Of a DNA stretch of 64,000 nucleotides, positions 25,676 through 34,488 are shown piece by piece. A model generated the notes under the pieces. The model was given only the letters and a program-made list of their open reading frames with translations, searched no databases and was not told the origin of the DNA. The DNA comes from an uncultured Collinsella sp. (GTDB lineage Bacteria; Actinomycetota; Coriobacteriia; Coriobacteriales; Coriobacteriaceae), in assembly GCA_902493375.1 (NCBI GenBank), contig CABUPH010000013.1, positions 1-64,000 on the forward strand, in the 5' to 3' direction. A program made the translations under genes and the position numbers. Numbering within the stretch: the stretch's first letter is position 1; each line of letters starts with the position of its first letter.

Positions 25676-28249
25676 GTGTCTGATCAACAGCAAGAAAACG
25701 AAATAACGACGACGCAGGCCGCTCCCGCTGCACCGGTTGCTTCGGACCAGGTCGCGGCGCCCGCGCAAGCCTCGGCTCCTGAGACGCCTAAGGCTGCTTC
25801 GACGCCTACGCCTGTAGCGGCTGAGAAGGCCGTGCCTGCAACTGGTGAGGAGGCTGCTCCGGCAAAGCCCAAGCGCACACGCCGCACGGCCAAGCCTGAC
25901 GCTGACGGCGAGGAGGTCACCAAGCCCAAGCGCCGTACGACGCGCACGACGCGCGCCAAGCGCACCGTTGCAGCTGACTCCTCGGCGCCGATTTCCGATG
26001 AGGTCGCGCAGGCACGTGCGTTGGCGCAGATTAGCGAGGCTCAGGTGGTGCGCGCCCGGCGTCGTGCTGCCGAGCGCGAGGCCGCGGCTCTGACCGAGCT
26101 TGCAGCTCCGTCTGTGCCCGAGACCCCTGCCGCCACCGAGACCCCTGCCGCCGACCTGCCGACCGAGAGGCCGGCAACGCGCGCACGCCGTCGCACGGCT
26201 GTTAAGGCCGAGCAGATTGCTGAACAGGTAACCCCCGAGCTCACTGAGGCTTCGGTCCGTTCCACGGCAGGGGAGGGCGCATCGCCTGCTGAGCCCGCTG
26301 CGTCTGTCGAGGCCAGCGAAGTTCCCGTTGTCGATCCGGCTTTGCGCCCGCACCGTCGCGGTCGCAAGCCCAAGGCCTTCGTCGAGGCAGAGAAGGCCGC
26401 AGCCGCAGCCGCAGCTGCTCGGGATGCTGCGGCGACCGCCGAGTCTGCAACTGCTGCCGATGCACCCGTTCAGGATGCTACGACTTCCGAGCCCGCTCCC
26501 GCCGATGCCGAGCCCGCCGACGTCCGTCCTGGTCGCAGCCATCGTACTGCTGCTAAGCGCACGTCCAAGGCCAAGACTGCCAAGAAGGGTGCGTCCGAGG
26601 ATTCCGCCGAGACGACCGCCGATGCATCGACTGATGCCGCCGAGCCCCAAGACGTCGTACAGTCTGCGTCCGAGAAGCCCAAGCGCGGTCGTAAGAAGTC
26701 CGCTAAGGCCAAGGCGTCCGAGCAGCAGGCTGATGCCGAAGCGCAGATTGATTCCGGCGCCGAGGCCAATGACGCCGCTGCGGCCAATGCCGACGCCGCC
26801 GCAGCCGATGGCGCCGCGCCCGCTGAGGCCGATGACAACGCTCGCCCCAACCGTCGCCAGCACAAGCGCAACGAGGACCGCAACGAGCGCAAGGACGAGC
26901 GCAACAACGATCGCCGCAACCGTCAGCGCGACCGCAAGCAGCGCAATAAGGAGCGCAATGCCGCTCCGACTGAGCCCACGCTTTCGCGCGAGGAGCTCGC
27001 GGCCATGAAGGTCGCCGAGCTGCGCGAGAAGGCCAAGGAGTTCGAGATTGAGACGACCGGCAAGAAGAAAGCCGAGCTCGTCGAGGAGATCTACGTCACC
27101 GCCGCGAAGGCCGAGGGCTTCCGCGACATCAAGGGCATTCTGCAGATTCGCCCGGACAGCTCCGGCATCATCCACGCCCATGGCTACATGAAGTCCAACG
27201 ACGACGCCTTCGTGCCCGCCTACCTCATCCGCTCCGCGCGCCTGCGCACGGGCGACGTCATCGAGGGCTCGCTGCGTCCTTCGCGCGGCGGCGACAAGCG
27301 CGCCGGCCTCGCCAAAATCACGACCGTCAACGGTCTGGACCCCGAGCAGATTCGCAACCGTCCCAAGTTCGGCGACCTCACCCCGGTCTATCCCAATGAG
27401 CCGCTGCGCATGGAGCACGGCAAGGACTCCATTACCGGTCGCGCCATCGACATCGTGTCGCCGATCGGCAAGGGTCAGCGTGGCCTGATCGTGTCCCCGC
27501 CCAAGGCCGGCAAGACCACGATCCTCAAGAAGATTTGCCAATCTATCTCGATTAACAATCCCGAGGTGCACCTCATCTGTCTGCTCGTCGACGAGCGCCC
27601 CGAAGAGGTCACCGATATGCAGCGTTCCATCAAGGGCGAGGTCGTGGCGTCGACCTTCGATATGCCCGCCGACAACCACACTCGCGTGGCAGAGCTCGTC
27701 ATCGAGCGCGCCAAGCGCATCGTGGAGCTGGGCGGCGATGTTGTGGTGGTGCTCGACTCCATCACGCGTCTTGCCCGCGCCTACAACTTGGCGGCGCCCG
27801 CCTCAGGCCGCATCCTTTCGGGCGGCGTTGATTCGGCGGCACTGTATCCGCCCAAGCGTTTCCTGGGCGCAGCCCGCAATATCGAGAACGGTGGCTCGCT
27901 CACCATCCTGGCCTCTGCTCTCATCGACACTGGTTCCAAGATGGACGAGGTTATCTTTGAGGAGTTCAAGGGCACCGGCAACATGGAGCTTAAGCTCGAC
28001 CGCGAACTGGCCGACCGCCGCATCTTCCCGGCTATCGACCCCGTTGCCTCCGGTACGCGTAACGAGGACCTGTTGGTTGACGAGCAGATGCGTCCGTTTG
28101 TCTTTGGTCTGCGTCGCATTCTTGCCGGCATGAACAACACTGAGCGCGCAGCCGCGTCGTTTATCAAGGGTCTTAAGGGCACCAACACCAACCAGGAGTT
28201 CCTGGTGCGTTCGGCCAAAAAACACAGCGACTACGAGCAGACGTTCTAG
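25676..28249 (+). CDS. rho: Transcription termination factor Rho with a long N-terminal extension
   Basis: This 857-residue protein has a canonical Rho core from about residue 435: Rho_N (LSREELAAMKVAELREKAKE), the cold-shock RNA-binding domain (ILQIRPDSSGIIHAHGYM), Walker A SPPKAGKTT near 605, Walker B VVVVLDSITRLARAYN near 690, and the Q-loop/R-loop region. The first 430 residues are low-complexity Ala/Pro/Glu with many Lys/Arg patches (for example RRQHKRNEDRNERKDERN), expected to be disordered and RNA-binding, as in other actinobacterial Rho proteins but very long. Translation starts at GTG 25676. The ribosome site is weak. Confidence 0.93.
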   Translation: MSDQQQENEITTTQAAPAAPVASDQVAAPAQASAPETPKAASTPTPVAAEKAVPATGEEAAPAKPKRTRRTAKPDADGEEVTKPKRRTTRTTRAKRTVAADSSAPISDEVAQARALAQISEAQVVRARRRAAEREAAALTELAAPSVPETPAATETPAADLPTERPATRARRRTAVKAEQIAEQVTPELTEASVRSTAGEGASPAEPAASVEASEVPVVDPALRPHRRGRKPKAFVEAEKAAAAAAAARDAAATAESATAADAPVQDATTSEPAPADAEPADVRPGRSHRTAAKRTSKAKTAKKGASEDSAETTADASTDAAEPQDVVQSASEKPKRGRKKSAKAKASEQQADAEAQIDSGAEANDAAAANADAAAADGAAPAEADDNARPNRRQHKRNEDRNERKDERNNDRRNRQRDRKQRNKERNAAPTEPTLSREELAAMKVAELREKAKEFEIETTGKKKAELVEEIYVTAAKAEGFRDIKGILQIRPDSSGIIHAHGYMKSNDDAFVPAYLIRSARLRTGDVIEGSLRPSRGGDKRAGLAKITTVNGLDPEQIRNRPKFGDLTPVYPNEPLRMEHGKDSITGRAIDIVSPIGKGQRGLIVSPPKAGKTTILKKICQSISINNPEVHLICLLVDERPEEVTDMQRSIKGEVVASTFDMPADNHTRVAELVIERAKRIVELGGDVVVVLDSITRLARAYNLAAPASGRILSGGVDSAALYPPKRFLGAARNIENGGSLTILASALIDTGSKMDEVIFEEFKGTGNMELKLDRELADRRIFPAIDPVASGTRNEDLLVDEQMRPFVFGLRRILAGMNNTERAAASFIKGLKGTNTNQEFLVRSAKKHSDYEQTF

Positions 28250-28286
28250 GTTGTCATCCACACGCAGCGATAGTCATCAACGCGAT

Positions 28287-28318
28287 AAAGGGTCGGGGCT
28301 TTGAGCCTCGGCCCTTTT
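28287..28318 (+). terminator. Intrinsic terminator downstream of rho
   Basis: AAAGGGTCGGGGC and GCCTCGGCCCTTTT form a stem with a TTTGA loop. The rest of the 313-base gap before the next gene holds nothing I recognise. Confidence 0.85.
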
Positions 28319-28562
28319 CCATATCGCCGCTCCGCACTTATTTTTGACCATAAGACTGGCAAGCAGCAGGTTTCCCGTTTCAATCCGACATCGTCGCTTG
28401 CAATCGACAGGGCGGTTTCGCATAATAGCTTTTAAGCTTCGCGACGGAAAACGCAGATGAAACGAACCATATACCGTTGCTTTGGGGCACAGCCCCGCTT
28501 CATCTTCTCTCGCGCAGCCAACTGAATGATGCGATTTGGGTGCTGGAAGATGGGGAGAGCTC

Positions 28563-29963
28563 ATGGCTTCTTCTGATGCAACACAACGAGCAGTCCTTGC
28601 CGGACTTTCGTGCGGGATCGGCCTCGCCGCTCCCGTGGTTATGTATGCCGCGACGCTGCCGTTTTCGTCCGTGAACGAGACGGTCGTGGCGGGTGCGGTT
28701 CCCTTTGCCGTGGGCGCGGTAGCGGGCGTGGGTATCTATGCCGCCTCGCTGGGTATCTCCGAGTACCGTGCGCAGTGTGAAGAGCGTCTGTTCCAGCCCG
28801 ATGCCATGGGCGGTGCCGCCAATCTCAATCAGCATCAAAGCGAGTTCAAGACCGCCTCGATTCCAGCTCAGCAGCAGGATGCGACTCCTTACGCTGCGGC
28901 TTCTGCTTCTCAGGCTCAGGCGGAGCAGCCTACCTCGGCATTCCTTTCCGGCCTGACTGGTGCGTTCCAGCGCCGTCATGCCGATGATGGTGTCCCTACC
29001 ATCGCTCGAGCCGCAGATGCTATGGACGAGGACGAGGCTTGGTCCATGATCGACGGTATGCTCGACGACGATTCGCCGGTGAGCTGCGACCCTGCACACT
29101 CGCGCGACGTCTATCAAGTCGCCATCGACGAGCTCACCAACGGCGGGCAGACCGGCTCCTTCAATCGCGACGACATCGCCGCCGCGGCACGCGCCGTGTC
29201 TGGCTCCCAGGCCGCCCCTGCGGGCAGCACGGCGGCTTTCGTGGCACTCGTCGCCAACGCGGCAGCCAATAACGCCTACAGCGCTACCTCGGCGGACGCG
29301 AACGCTTCTGCCGACAATTCGTACGTTGATGAAGCCATGGCCGCGGACGAGGAGGCCGTTGCCGCCCGCCGTGCCGCCGAAAGCTCGCTTTGGGGCGCTC
29401 CTGCCCAGCAGCAGGCGGCTGAGGCTGCGCCGTACAATGCAAACCTCGCCAGCATGCCTATCATCTCCGGTGCCGCGGACATCGATCTTGATGACCTCGA
29501 TGAGCCTGCAGCCATCACCGCATCGATTGATGCCCAAGATCGCATCGACACCGGCGACCTTCCGGACGCCTCGCTCGAGGTTGATGTTCCCATGGCCGAT
29601 TACTCGGGCCACGAGGACATGTGGGCCGCCGCCACCGCGATTCTGGATGAGATTGACGAGCCTGCTTCTGTTGCAGCCCCCGCTCCCGTCGCTGCCCCTC
29701 AGCCTGCTGCCCCCGCCTATGTCGGCCGTCACAGCGCTGTGTTCCCCGAGGATACTGCCCGCATCTCGCGCGAGAGCATCGAGCGGGCCGAGGCTATTGC
29801 CGCCGGCATTATGGAAAATCGTCGTCACGAGCGCGTCAATCAGATCCTCGAGGAAGAGATCGAGCGCCTGCAGTCCTCTACCGCCAAGCGTACGGGCCGT
29901 GCCTATTTGAGCGTTATCGAGGGCGGTACCGCCAGCTTCGCGCCGCTCCGCGCGGAGGCATAA
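28563..29963 (+). CDS. Membrane-anchored protein with a long disordered, acidic Ala-rich tail, function unknown
   Basis: This 466-residue protein has two N-terminal hydrophobic segments (LAGLSCGIGLAAPVVMYAATL, residues about 10-30, and TVVAGAVPFAVGAVAGVGIYAA, about 37-58). About 370 mostly hydrophilic residues rich in Ala, Asp, Glu and Gln follow, with Pro-Ala runs near 375-395. The C-terminus has a conserved-looking helix, RHERVNQILEEEIERLQSS. The tail is likely cytosolic and disordered. I recognise no family. The ATG at 28563 follows GGGGAGAG. The downstream VanZ-like gene begins eight bases after its stop, so they form an operon. Confidence 0.75.
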   Translation: MASSDATQRAVLAGLSCGIGLAAPVVMYAATLPFSSVNETVVAGAVPFAVGAVAGVGIYAASLGISEYRAQCEERLFQPDAMGGAANLNQHQSEFKTASIPAQQQDATPYAAASASQAQAEQPTSAFLSGLTGAFQRRHADDGVPTIARAADAMDEDEAWSMIDGMLDDDSPVSCDPAHSRDVYQVAIDELTNGGQTGSFNRDDIAAAARAVSGSQAAPAGSTAAFVALVANAAANNAYSATSADANASADNSYVDEAMAADEEAVAARRAAESSLWGAPAQQQAAEAAPYNANLASMPIISGAADIDLDDLDEPAAITASIDAQDRIDTGDLPDASLEVDVPMADYSGHEDMWAAATAILDEIDEPASVAAPAPVAAPQPAAPAYVGRHSAVFPEDTARISRESIERAEAIAAGIMENRRHERVNQILEEEIERLQSSTAKRTGRAYLSVIEGGTASFAPLRAEA

Positions 29964-29970
29964 CTTCTGC

Positions 29971-30420
29971 ATGGTTAAGATCAATCGAAAATGGGCGGTC
30001 GTGACCTGCCTGATGGCGCTCTTGATCTGGGGCAATTCGCTGGTTCCCGGCTCGGGGTCGGGCTCGCTGAGCCTAACGGTCATGGAAGCTATCCGCGGTT
30101 TCCTGCACGGCGTGGGACTTCCATATGAATGGGTGACCAACTTTGTTGTTCGCAAGTGCGCGCATTTTACCGAGTATATGGTGCTCGGCATCTTGGCAGC
30201 GCACGCCTTTGATTTTGAGGGCCGGCGCACCTTTGACGTGCTGCTGCCCACAGCGGTGTTCCTGCTGCTGATTCCCTCGATCGACGAGACGATTCAGCTC
30301 TTTGTGCCGGGGCGCGCCGGCATGATCACCGATGTGGTGATCGACTGCTGTGGAGCGGCAACGGGCGTTGTGCTCCGATATCTCTTACGGTCGCTGATGT
30401 GCGCCAAAAAAGCCGCCTAG
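29971..30420 (+). CDS. VanZ-like family membrane protein
   Basis: This 149-residue protein has four hydrophobic helices and the VanZ pattern: FVVRKCAHFTEYMVLGILAAHAF (residues about 52-74, with the conserved K-x-x-H-F-x-E-Y), and IPSIDETIQLFVPGRAGMITDVVIDCCGAATGVV (about 107-140; DE-x-x-Q plus GR-x-G-x-x-x-D). VanZ proteins influence teicoplanin resistance in some hosts, but most are of unknown function in the cell envelope. Its ribosome site (GGAGG) lies inside the end of the preceding gene. Confidence 0.88.
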   Translation: MVKINRKWAVVTCLMALLIWGNSLVPGSGSGSLSLTVMEAIRGFLHGVGLPYEWVTNFVVRKCAHFTEYMVLGILAAHAFDFEGRRTFDVLLPTAVFLLLIPSIDETIQLFVPGRAGMITDVVIDCCGAATGVVLRYLLRSLMCAKKAA

Positions 30421-30452
30421 GACGTATTGTTTGGTCCTAGGCGGCCTTTTTT
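30406..30452. terminator. Bidirectional terminator after the VanZ-like gene
   Basis: GCCGCCTAGGAC (30412-30423) pairs perfectly with 30434-30445. A run of A precedes and a run of T follows. The VanZ stop codon lies in the stem. It can serve the converging ROK kinase gene too. Confidence 0.9.
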
Positions 30453-30534
30453 ATTTGAGGGCTTATATGAGGCGTGGTGGCGTCGTTCCGTAGATTGGAT
30501 TTGCCGGGCGCGCCACGCCCTGTGGGTGCGTCTG

Positions 30535-31425
30535 CTACTGAAGCGCCTGTGCGCCCAGGGCCAGGCAGCCCATAATTCCCTGCTTGCCCTCGAGGCTGTT
30601 GTTGACGATGTAGTTATCGATGTCGTTGACCTCGGGCGTGACGATATAGCCGTTGAGCATTTCGGCACACTTTTTGCGTGCGAGCGGCACGATGGGGGTG
30701 TGGTCGGCCACGCCCCCGCCGATGATGATCTTTTGCGGCGCGTAGCACAGCGTGTAGGTCATGAGCGCCTGTGCCAGATAGCCGGCGAGCAGGTCCATGG
30801 CCTCCGGGTCATCGGCCATGTCTCCGGCGCTCTTGCCATCCCAGCGCTTTTTAACGCCGGGGCCGGCAATGAGGCCCTCGAGACAGTTGTCGTGGAAGGG
30901 GCAGGCGCTATGCTCGCCGATGGTGTCGCGCGGGTCGCGCGTGACCAGGATGTGGCCGGCTTCGGGATGCATCATGCCGTGCACGAGCTTACCGCCCGAG
31001 AGCACGCCGGCGCCCACGCCGGTGCCGATGGTCAGATACACCACGTCAGTGAGGCCCTGGGCGCAACCAAAGGTGACCTCGCCCAAGCAGGCGACGTTGA
31101 CGTCGGTGTCGTAGCCGCAGGGAATATTGAGCTCGTTTTGGATAGTGCCTAGCAGGTCAAAGTAACGCCATGCCGTTTTGGGCGTCTCCAAGATCTTGCC
31201 GTATTGGGGCGAAGCGGGGTTGACTGCGGTGGGGCCAAAGGCGCCGATGCCCAGCGCGGCGATGCCCTTGTCGGCAAACCACGCGTTGACGGCCTCAACG
31301 GTCTCCTGTGGGGTCGTGGTCGCGATCTGCTCACGCTCCAGGACCGTGCCGTCCGCATAGCCCGTGGCGCAGACCATCTTGGTGCCGCCGGCCTCGAGCG
31401 CTCCGATAAGCTGCTGCTCTGCCAT
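30535..31425 (-). CDS. ROK-family sugar kinase, probably fructokinase
   Basis: This 296-residue kinase starts with GALEAGGTKMVCATG (phosphate-binding DGGTK-like loop), then has GIGAFGPTAVNP (near residue 60), YDTDVNVACLGE (near 104), GTGVGAGVLSGGKLVHGMMHPEAGHI (near 133) and the zinc-binding set H-x-x-x...CPFHDNCLEG (near 175), then IIIGGGVADH near 236. The pattern fits the ScrK/GmuE fructokinase clade, which phosphorylates fructose (and sometimes mannose) from sucrose or other glycosides. No transporter is adjacent, so the substrate is a family-based inference. Confidence 0.88.
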   Translation of the reverse strand: MAEQQLIGALEAGGTKMVCATGYADGTVLEREQIATTTPQETVEAVNAWFADKGIAALGIGAFGPTAVNPASPQYGKILETPKTAWRYFDLLGTIQNELNIPCGYDTDVNVACLGEVTFGCAQGLTDVVYLTIGTGVGAGVLSGGKLVHGMMHPEAGHILVTRDPRDTIGEHSACPFHDNCLEGLIAGPGVKKRWDGKSAGDMADDPEAMDLLAGYLAQALMTYTLCYAPQKIIIGGGVADHTPIVPLARKKCAEMLNGYIVTPEVNDIDNYIVNNSLEGKQGIMGCLALGAQALQ

Positions 31426-31500
31426 AGTATTCCTCTCTTTGGGACGAGTTGCTCCGTGACTAAAGTATAGAGCTCTAAACCATTTAAGAAAGCGCTATAG

Positions 31501-31541
31501 AAAGAAGCCCCGCAACGCGGCGGGCGGTGCGGGGCTTCTTT
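31501..31541 (-). terminator. Terminator of the aminotransferase gene
   Basis: AAAGAAGCCCCGCA (31501-31514) pairs with 31528-31541. It lies between two minus-strand genes, just downstream of the aminotransferase. Confidence 0.85.
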
Positions 31542-31566
31542 GGTTGCTTTAGTTGCCGGGCCGTCC

Positions 31567-32748
31567 TTACCCGCGCGGCTTGATTTTATCACGTAGCGAC
31601 TTGAGGTTCTCCAGCGCCGCGTTAAGTGTCTCGTCTCGCTTGGCAAAGTGGAAACGAATCAGATGGTTGACGGGCTCGCGGAAGAAGCTCGAGCCGGGCA
31701 CGGCGCCCACACCCACTTTAGACGCGAGGTCTTCACAGAACTCGAGGTCGCTGTCATAGCCAAACTCAGAGATGTCCATCATGACGTAGTAGGCGCCCTG
31801 CGGCACGTTATGCTCAAGACCGATGCTGTCGAGTCCCTGGCAGAACAGGTCGCGTTTGGCGGTATAGAGGTCGAGGACCTCATCGTAATAGCTGTCGCCG
31901 AAATTGAGGGCGGTGACGACGGCTTCCTGCAGGGGAGCGGCGGCACCCACGGTGAGGAAGTCGTGGACCTTCTTGATGCGCTCGGTGATTTCGGCAGGGG
32001 CAATGGTGTAGCCAAGACGCCAGCCGGTGATGGAGTAGGTCTTGGACAGCGAGCTGCAGCTGATGGTGCGCTCAAACATGCCGGGCAGCGTGGCCATATA
32101 GACGTGCTCGTGGGGCGCGTAGACGATGTGCTCGTAGACCTCGTCGGTGATGCAGTAGGTGTCGTACTTTTTGCAGAGGTCGGCGATAAAGGTGAGCTCA
32201 TCGCGTGTAAAGACCTTGCCGCAGGGGTTGGAAGGGTTGCACAGGACGATGGCCTTGGGGTCGTTGTCGCGGAAGGCCGCCTCGAGTGTGTCGCGGTCAA
32301 AGTCGAATGTGGGCGGGTTGAGCGGCACGTAGATGGGCTCGGCACCCGAAAGGATCGTGTCGGCGCCGTAGTTCTCGTAGAACGGCGAGAAGATGACGAC
32401 CTTGTCGCCGGGGTTGGTGACCGTCATCATGGCGGCCATCATGGCCTCGGTGGAGCCGCAGGTGACTACGATATTCTCGTTGGGGTTCACCGGCATGCCC
32501 ATAAAGTGCTCCTGTTTGGCGGCGAGCGCCTCGCGCATGGCCTGGGAGCCCCAGGTGATGGAGTACTGGTGGTAAAGCGGCTTGGGGTTGGTGGCGATGG
32601 TGCTGAGGCTATCGAGCAGCTGCGCCGGGGGATCGAAGTCGGGGAAGCCCTGCGAGAGATTGACAGCGCCGTACTTATTGGAGATGCGTGTCATGCGGCG
32701 GATGACGGAATCGGTAAACGTTGCCGTGCGATTGGAGAGTTCTTTCAT
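31567..32748 (-). CDS. Pyridoxal-phosphate-dependent aminotransferase, class I/II
   Basis: This 393-residue fold-type I enzyme has VNLSQGFPDFDPP near residue 28, VTCGSTEAMMAAM near 93, NPSNPCGKVFTRDEL near 162 (binding carboxylate and PLP), DEVYEHIVY near 195 (PLP-pyridine Asp) and SSLSKTYSITGWRLGY near 225 with the Schiff-base Lys. It resembles the aspartate/kynurenine/methionine aminotransferase group (AAT_I). The exact amino donor cannot be read. The start at 32748 has AAAGGA five bases upstream. Confidence 0.9.
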   Translation of the reverse strand: MKELSNRTATFTDSVIRRMTRISNKYGAVNLSQGFPDFDPPAQLLDSLSTIATNPKPLYHQYSITWGSQAMREALAAKQEHFMGMPVNPNENIVVTCGSTEAMMAAMMTVTNPGDKVVIFSPFYENYGADTILSGAEPIYVPLNPPTFDFDRDTLEAAFRDNDPKAIVLCNPSNPCGKVFTRDELTFIADLCKKYDTYCITDEVYEHIVYAPHEHVYMATLPGMFERTISCSSLSKTYSITGWRLGYTIAPAEITERIKKVHDFLTVGAAAPLQEAVVTALNFGDSYYDEVLDLYTAKRDLFCQGLDSIGLEHNVPQGAYYVMMDISEFGYDSDLEFCEDLASKVGVGAVPGSSFFREPVNHLIRFHFAKRDETLNAALENLKSLRDKIKPRG

Positions 32749-32912
32749 GCTTGTCCTTTCGAACATCGGGGTGGGGCAAGTTTACTCCTATGAAACCGGT
32801 GGGATTTGCTCGAAATGGATCCGAAAAACTCTTTTCAAAATTCTTGAAAATTGGGGCTTGCATCGCGTGGCGTTCCTTGCAATAATAGTCGAGCGCGAAG
32901 CGCACAGGACAC

Positions 32913-32990
32913 GGTGGGTGTAGCTCAGTTGGCTAGAGCGACGGGTTGTGGTCCCGTAGGTCGAGGGTTCGAGTCCCTTTACCCACCCCA
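32913..32990 (+). tRNA. tRNA-His (anticodon GTG)
   Basis: Acceptor GTGGGTG pairs with TACCCAC, with the extra G at -1 opposite C73 that is diagnostic of tRNA-His. The anticodon stem ACGGG/CCCGT surrounds loop TTGTGGT. CCA is encoded (32988-32990). It starts a cluster with two tRNA-Lys genes. Confidence 0.96.
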
Positions 32991-33012
32991 GTTCTTGCTT
33001 CGTGTTGATATC

Positions 33013-33088
33013 GGGTCGTTAGCTCAGTTGGTAGAGCAGGGGACTCTTAATCCCAAGGTCCAGGGTTCGACCCCCTGACGGCCCACCA
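33013..33088 (+). tRNA. tRNA-Lys (anticodon CTT), copy 1
   Basis: Acceptor GGGTCGT/ACGGCCC, anticodon loop CTCTTAA, T-loop GGTTCGACCCC, CCA encoded. Identical to copy 2. Confidence 0.96.
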
Positions 33089-33131
33089 CACGATATCTCC
33101 TCTAAAGTCCGCCACAACGGACTTTAGCTTT

Positions 33132-33207
33132 GGGTCGTTAGCTCAGTTGGTAGAGCAGGGGACTCTTAATCCCAAGGTCCAGGGTTCGACCCCCTGACGG
33201 CCCACCA
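33132..33207 (+). tRNA. tRNA-Lys (anticodon CTT), copy 2
   Basis: Exact duplicate of 33013-33088, 43 bases downstream. It is followed by a terminator and then by a second copy of its 3' end at 33365. Confidence 0.96.
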
Positions 33208-33280
33208 AAGTATGTTAAAGCGACTGGCTTCGGCCGGTCGCTTTTTTGTTGACCTTTCATGGGGTCGAACCCGAAAGGGC
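33188..33280 (+). repeat. 93-bp direct repeat, copy 1 (3' end of tRNA-Lys plus flank)
   Basis: It begins in the tRNA-Lys 3' end (GACCCCCTGACGGCCCACCA) and runs through the terminator to CGAAAGGGC. It matches 33365-33457 with only a few differences. Confidence 0.85.
33218..33247 (+). terminator. Terminator of the tRNA-His/Lys/Lys cluster
   Basis: AAGCGACTGGC and GCCGGTCGCTT enclose a TTCG tetraloop and lead into a T-run. A second version lies in the repeat copy at 33395-33424. Confidence 0.9.
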
Positions 33281-33364
33281 GCGTAGCTGAGAAAACGCGT
33301 AAGCATTTGCCAGCGCAGCGCGCAAGGCGCCTTGGCGCCGCAGCGGCCGTCTGCGAAGCAGGCT

Positions 33365-33457
33365 GACCCCCTGACGGCCCACCAAAGCATGTTAAAGCGA
33401 CTGGCTTAGGCTGGTCGCTTTTTTGTTGACCTCGCATGGGGTCGAACCCGAAAGGGC
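33365..33457 (+). repeat. 93-bp direct repeat, copy 2, carrying a tRNA-Lys 3' fragment (possible att scar)
   Basis: Bases 33365-33384 repeat the last 20 bases of tRNA-Lys including CCA, with no 5' half. The repeat then copies the terminator and flank. It lies just before the dinD gene end. Confidence 0.8.
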
Positions 33458-33467
33458 ACAGCCGCTT

Positions 33468-34328
33468 TCACAGATCGAGCCTACCCTGGGGATCGGTAAA
33501 ACCGTCAGTACCCTCCTTGAGTTTCTTCTCGTCTGCCTTCACGCGACGCTCGAGCTTTTTTGTATCCTCGGCAGGCGGTAGGTTCTCGGGGACAATTCCG
33601 CGGTCGATGAGGCTGCCACGCACGCTTGTGTTGTTCTCGACGTGCTCTTGCTTGATCTGGTCCAGGCCGTACAGGTCGTGTTCCTCGGCGTTGAAGGCCG
33701 TCATCGAGTTCGTAAGGTCCTTTGCTTTGATGAGGACATCGGCTAACCTGTCCGCCAATGCCGCGCTCTTGGGTACGCCGAGCTGCTGCTTCATTTCCGC
33801 CGTGCTTCTGCCGCCGAATAACGCCTCATCGCCCTTCGACTTGATGATCGCGAATCCTTTGGAGTCCACGCCGCGTTTGAACGCAATACCCGAGAGCTGT
33901 TTCTCTGAATCGGATAGCGAGTGGCGCGCCTGCAAGCGCTGAATCTCTGCGAAGCGCTGCTCTATGAGCTCTTGGCGGCGCGTTTGCACGGCAAAGTATG
34001 CCTGCGCGAGCGCGATCTCCGGCTTGTTTGGATCTCCGTTTTGGGCGATTAAATAGCATGCGTAGCGCGTAAGTTTGTAGTCTTTAACCGCGCGAGCGGC
34101 GACACCGGCAGTTACCATTTTCGTGGTGTCACGAAAATGGGAATCAACTGGAGTTTTGTTTGTTTCGCACGAGACTTTTGCCCTCTTAACAACTTCGGCG
34201 AAGTTCTCCCATCGAGTGTACCCCATGGGTTCCATTAAATCGCGTGCGAGCCAATATTCAACGCCGTCTTCCACATTGGCGTAGCTATCAAGTTCGACAC
34301 GCCACTTCTCGATATCTCTACTGTCCAT
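33468..34328 (-). CDS. dinD: DNA damage-inducible protein D-like (DinD, BRO-N type)
   Basis: This 286-residue protein shows the DinD layout: an N-terminal BRO-like domain with EYWLARDLMEPMGYTRWENFAEVVKRAK (residues about 23-50) and DYKLTRYACYLIAQNGDPNKPEIALAQAYFAVQTR (about 82-118), a helical middle (LIEQRFAEIQRLQARHSL), and a C-terminal ENNTSVRGSLIDRGIVPENLPPAEDTKKLERR. E. coli DinD is SOS-induced and acts on RecA filaments. The family is patchy and spread by transfer. The neighbouring tRNA fragment and AT-richer codons fit acquisition. No LexA box was identified. Confidence 0.85.
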   Translation of the reverse strand: MDSRDIEKWRVELDSYANVEDGVEYWLARDLMEPMGYTRWENFAEVVKRAKVSCETNKTPVDSHFRDTTKMVTAGVAARAVKDYKLTRYACYLIAQNGDPNKPEIALAQAYFAVQTRRQELIEQRFAEIQRLQARHSLSDSEKQLSGIAFKRGVDSKGFAIIKSKGDEALFGGRSTAEMKQQLGVPKSAALADRLADVLIKAKDLTNSMTAFNAEEHDLYGLDQIKQEHVENNTSVRGSLIDRGIVPENLPPAEDTKKLERRVKADEKKLKEGTDGFTDPQGRLDL

Positions 34329-34408
34329 ATCTCCTCCTCGCTGGTCTATTGTCTATGCGGGCTTTGCCCACTCTGTATTCAGAATAAGGATACGCTGCCG
34401 TGCGGACA

Positions 34409-34446
34409 CGAATGGGCCCGTGCTGCTTCGAGCTCACGGGGCCCAT
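34409..34446. terminator. Hairpin between dinD and the FAD oxidoreductase gene
   Basis: ATGGGCCCGTG and CACGGGGCCCAT pair with one bulge. It lies 40-80 bases downstream of the oxidoreductase stop on the minus strand and may terminate it, although the T-run is weak. Confidence 0.5.
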
Positions 34447-34488
34447 GGATATCGATTGGTTGTGTTCTGCTTTAGATAGGTGTCCGGT

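Noticed and set aside
25532..27679. Long minus-strand open frame of over 700 codons opposite rho
   Set aside because: It is a by-product of G/C-rich third positions in the rho N-terminal arm. The translation is low-complexity and lacks any family.
33138..33437. Minus-strand reading frame with two GGPSGG-containing repeats
   Set aside because: It is the antisense of tRNA-Lys and of its duplicated 3' end. The protein-like repetition only reflects the DNA duplication.
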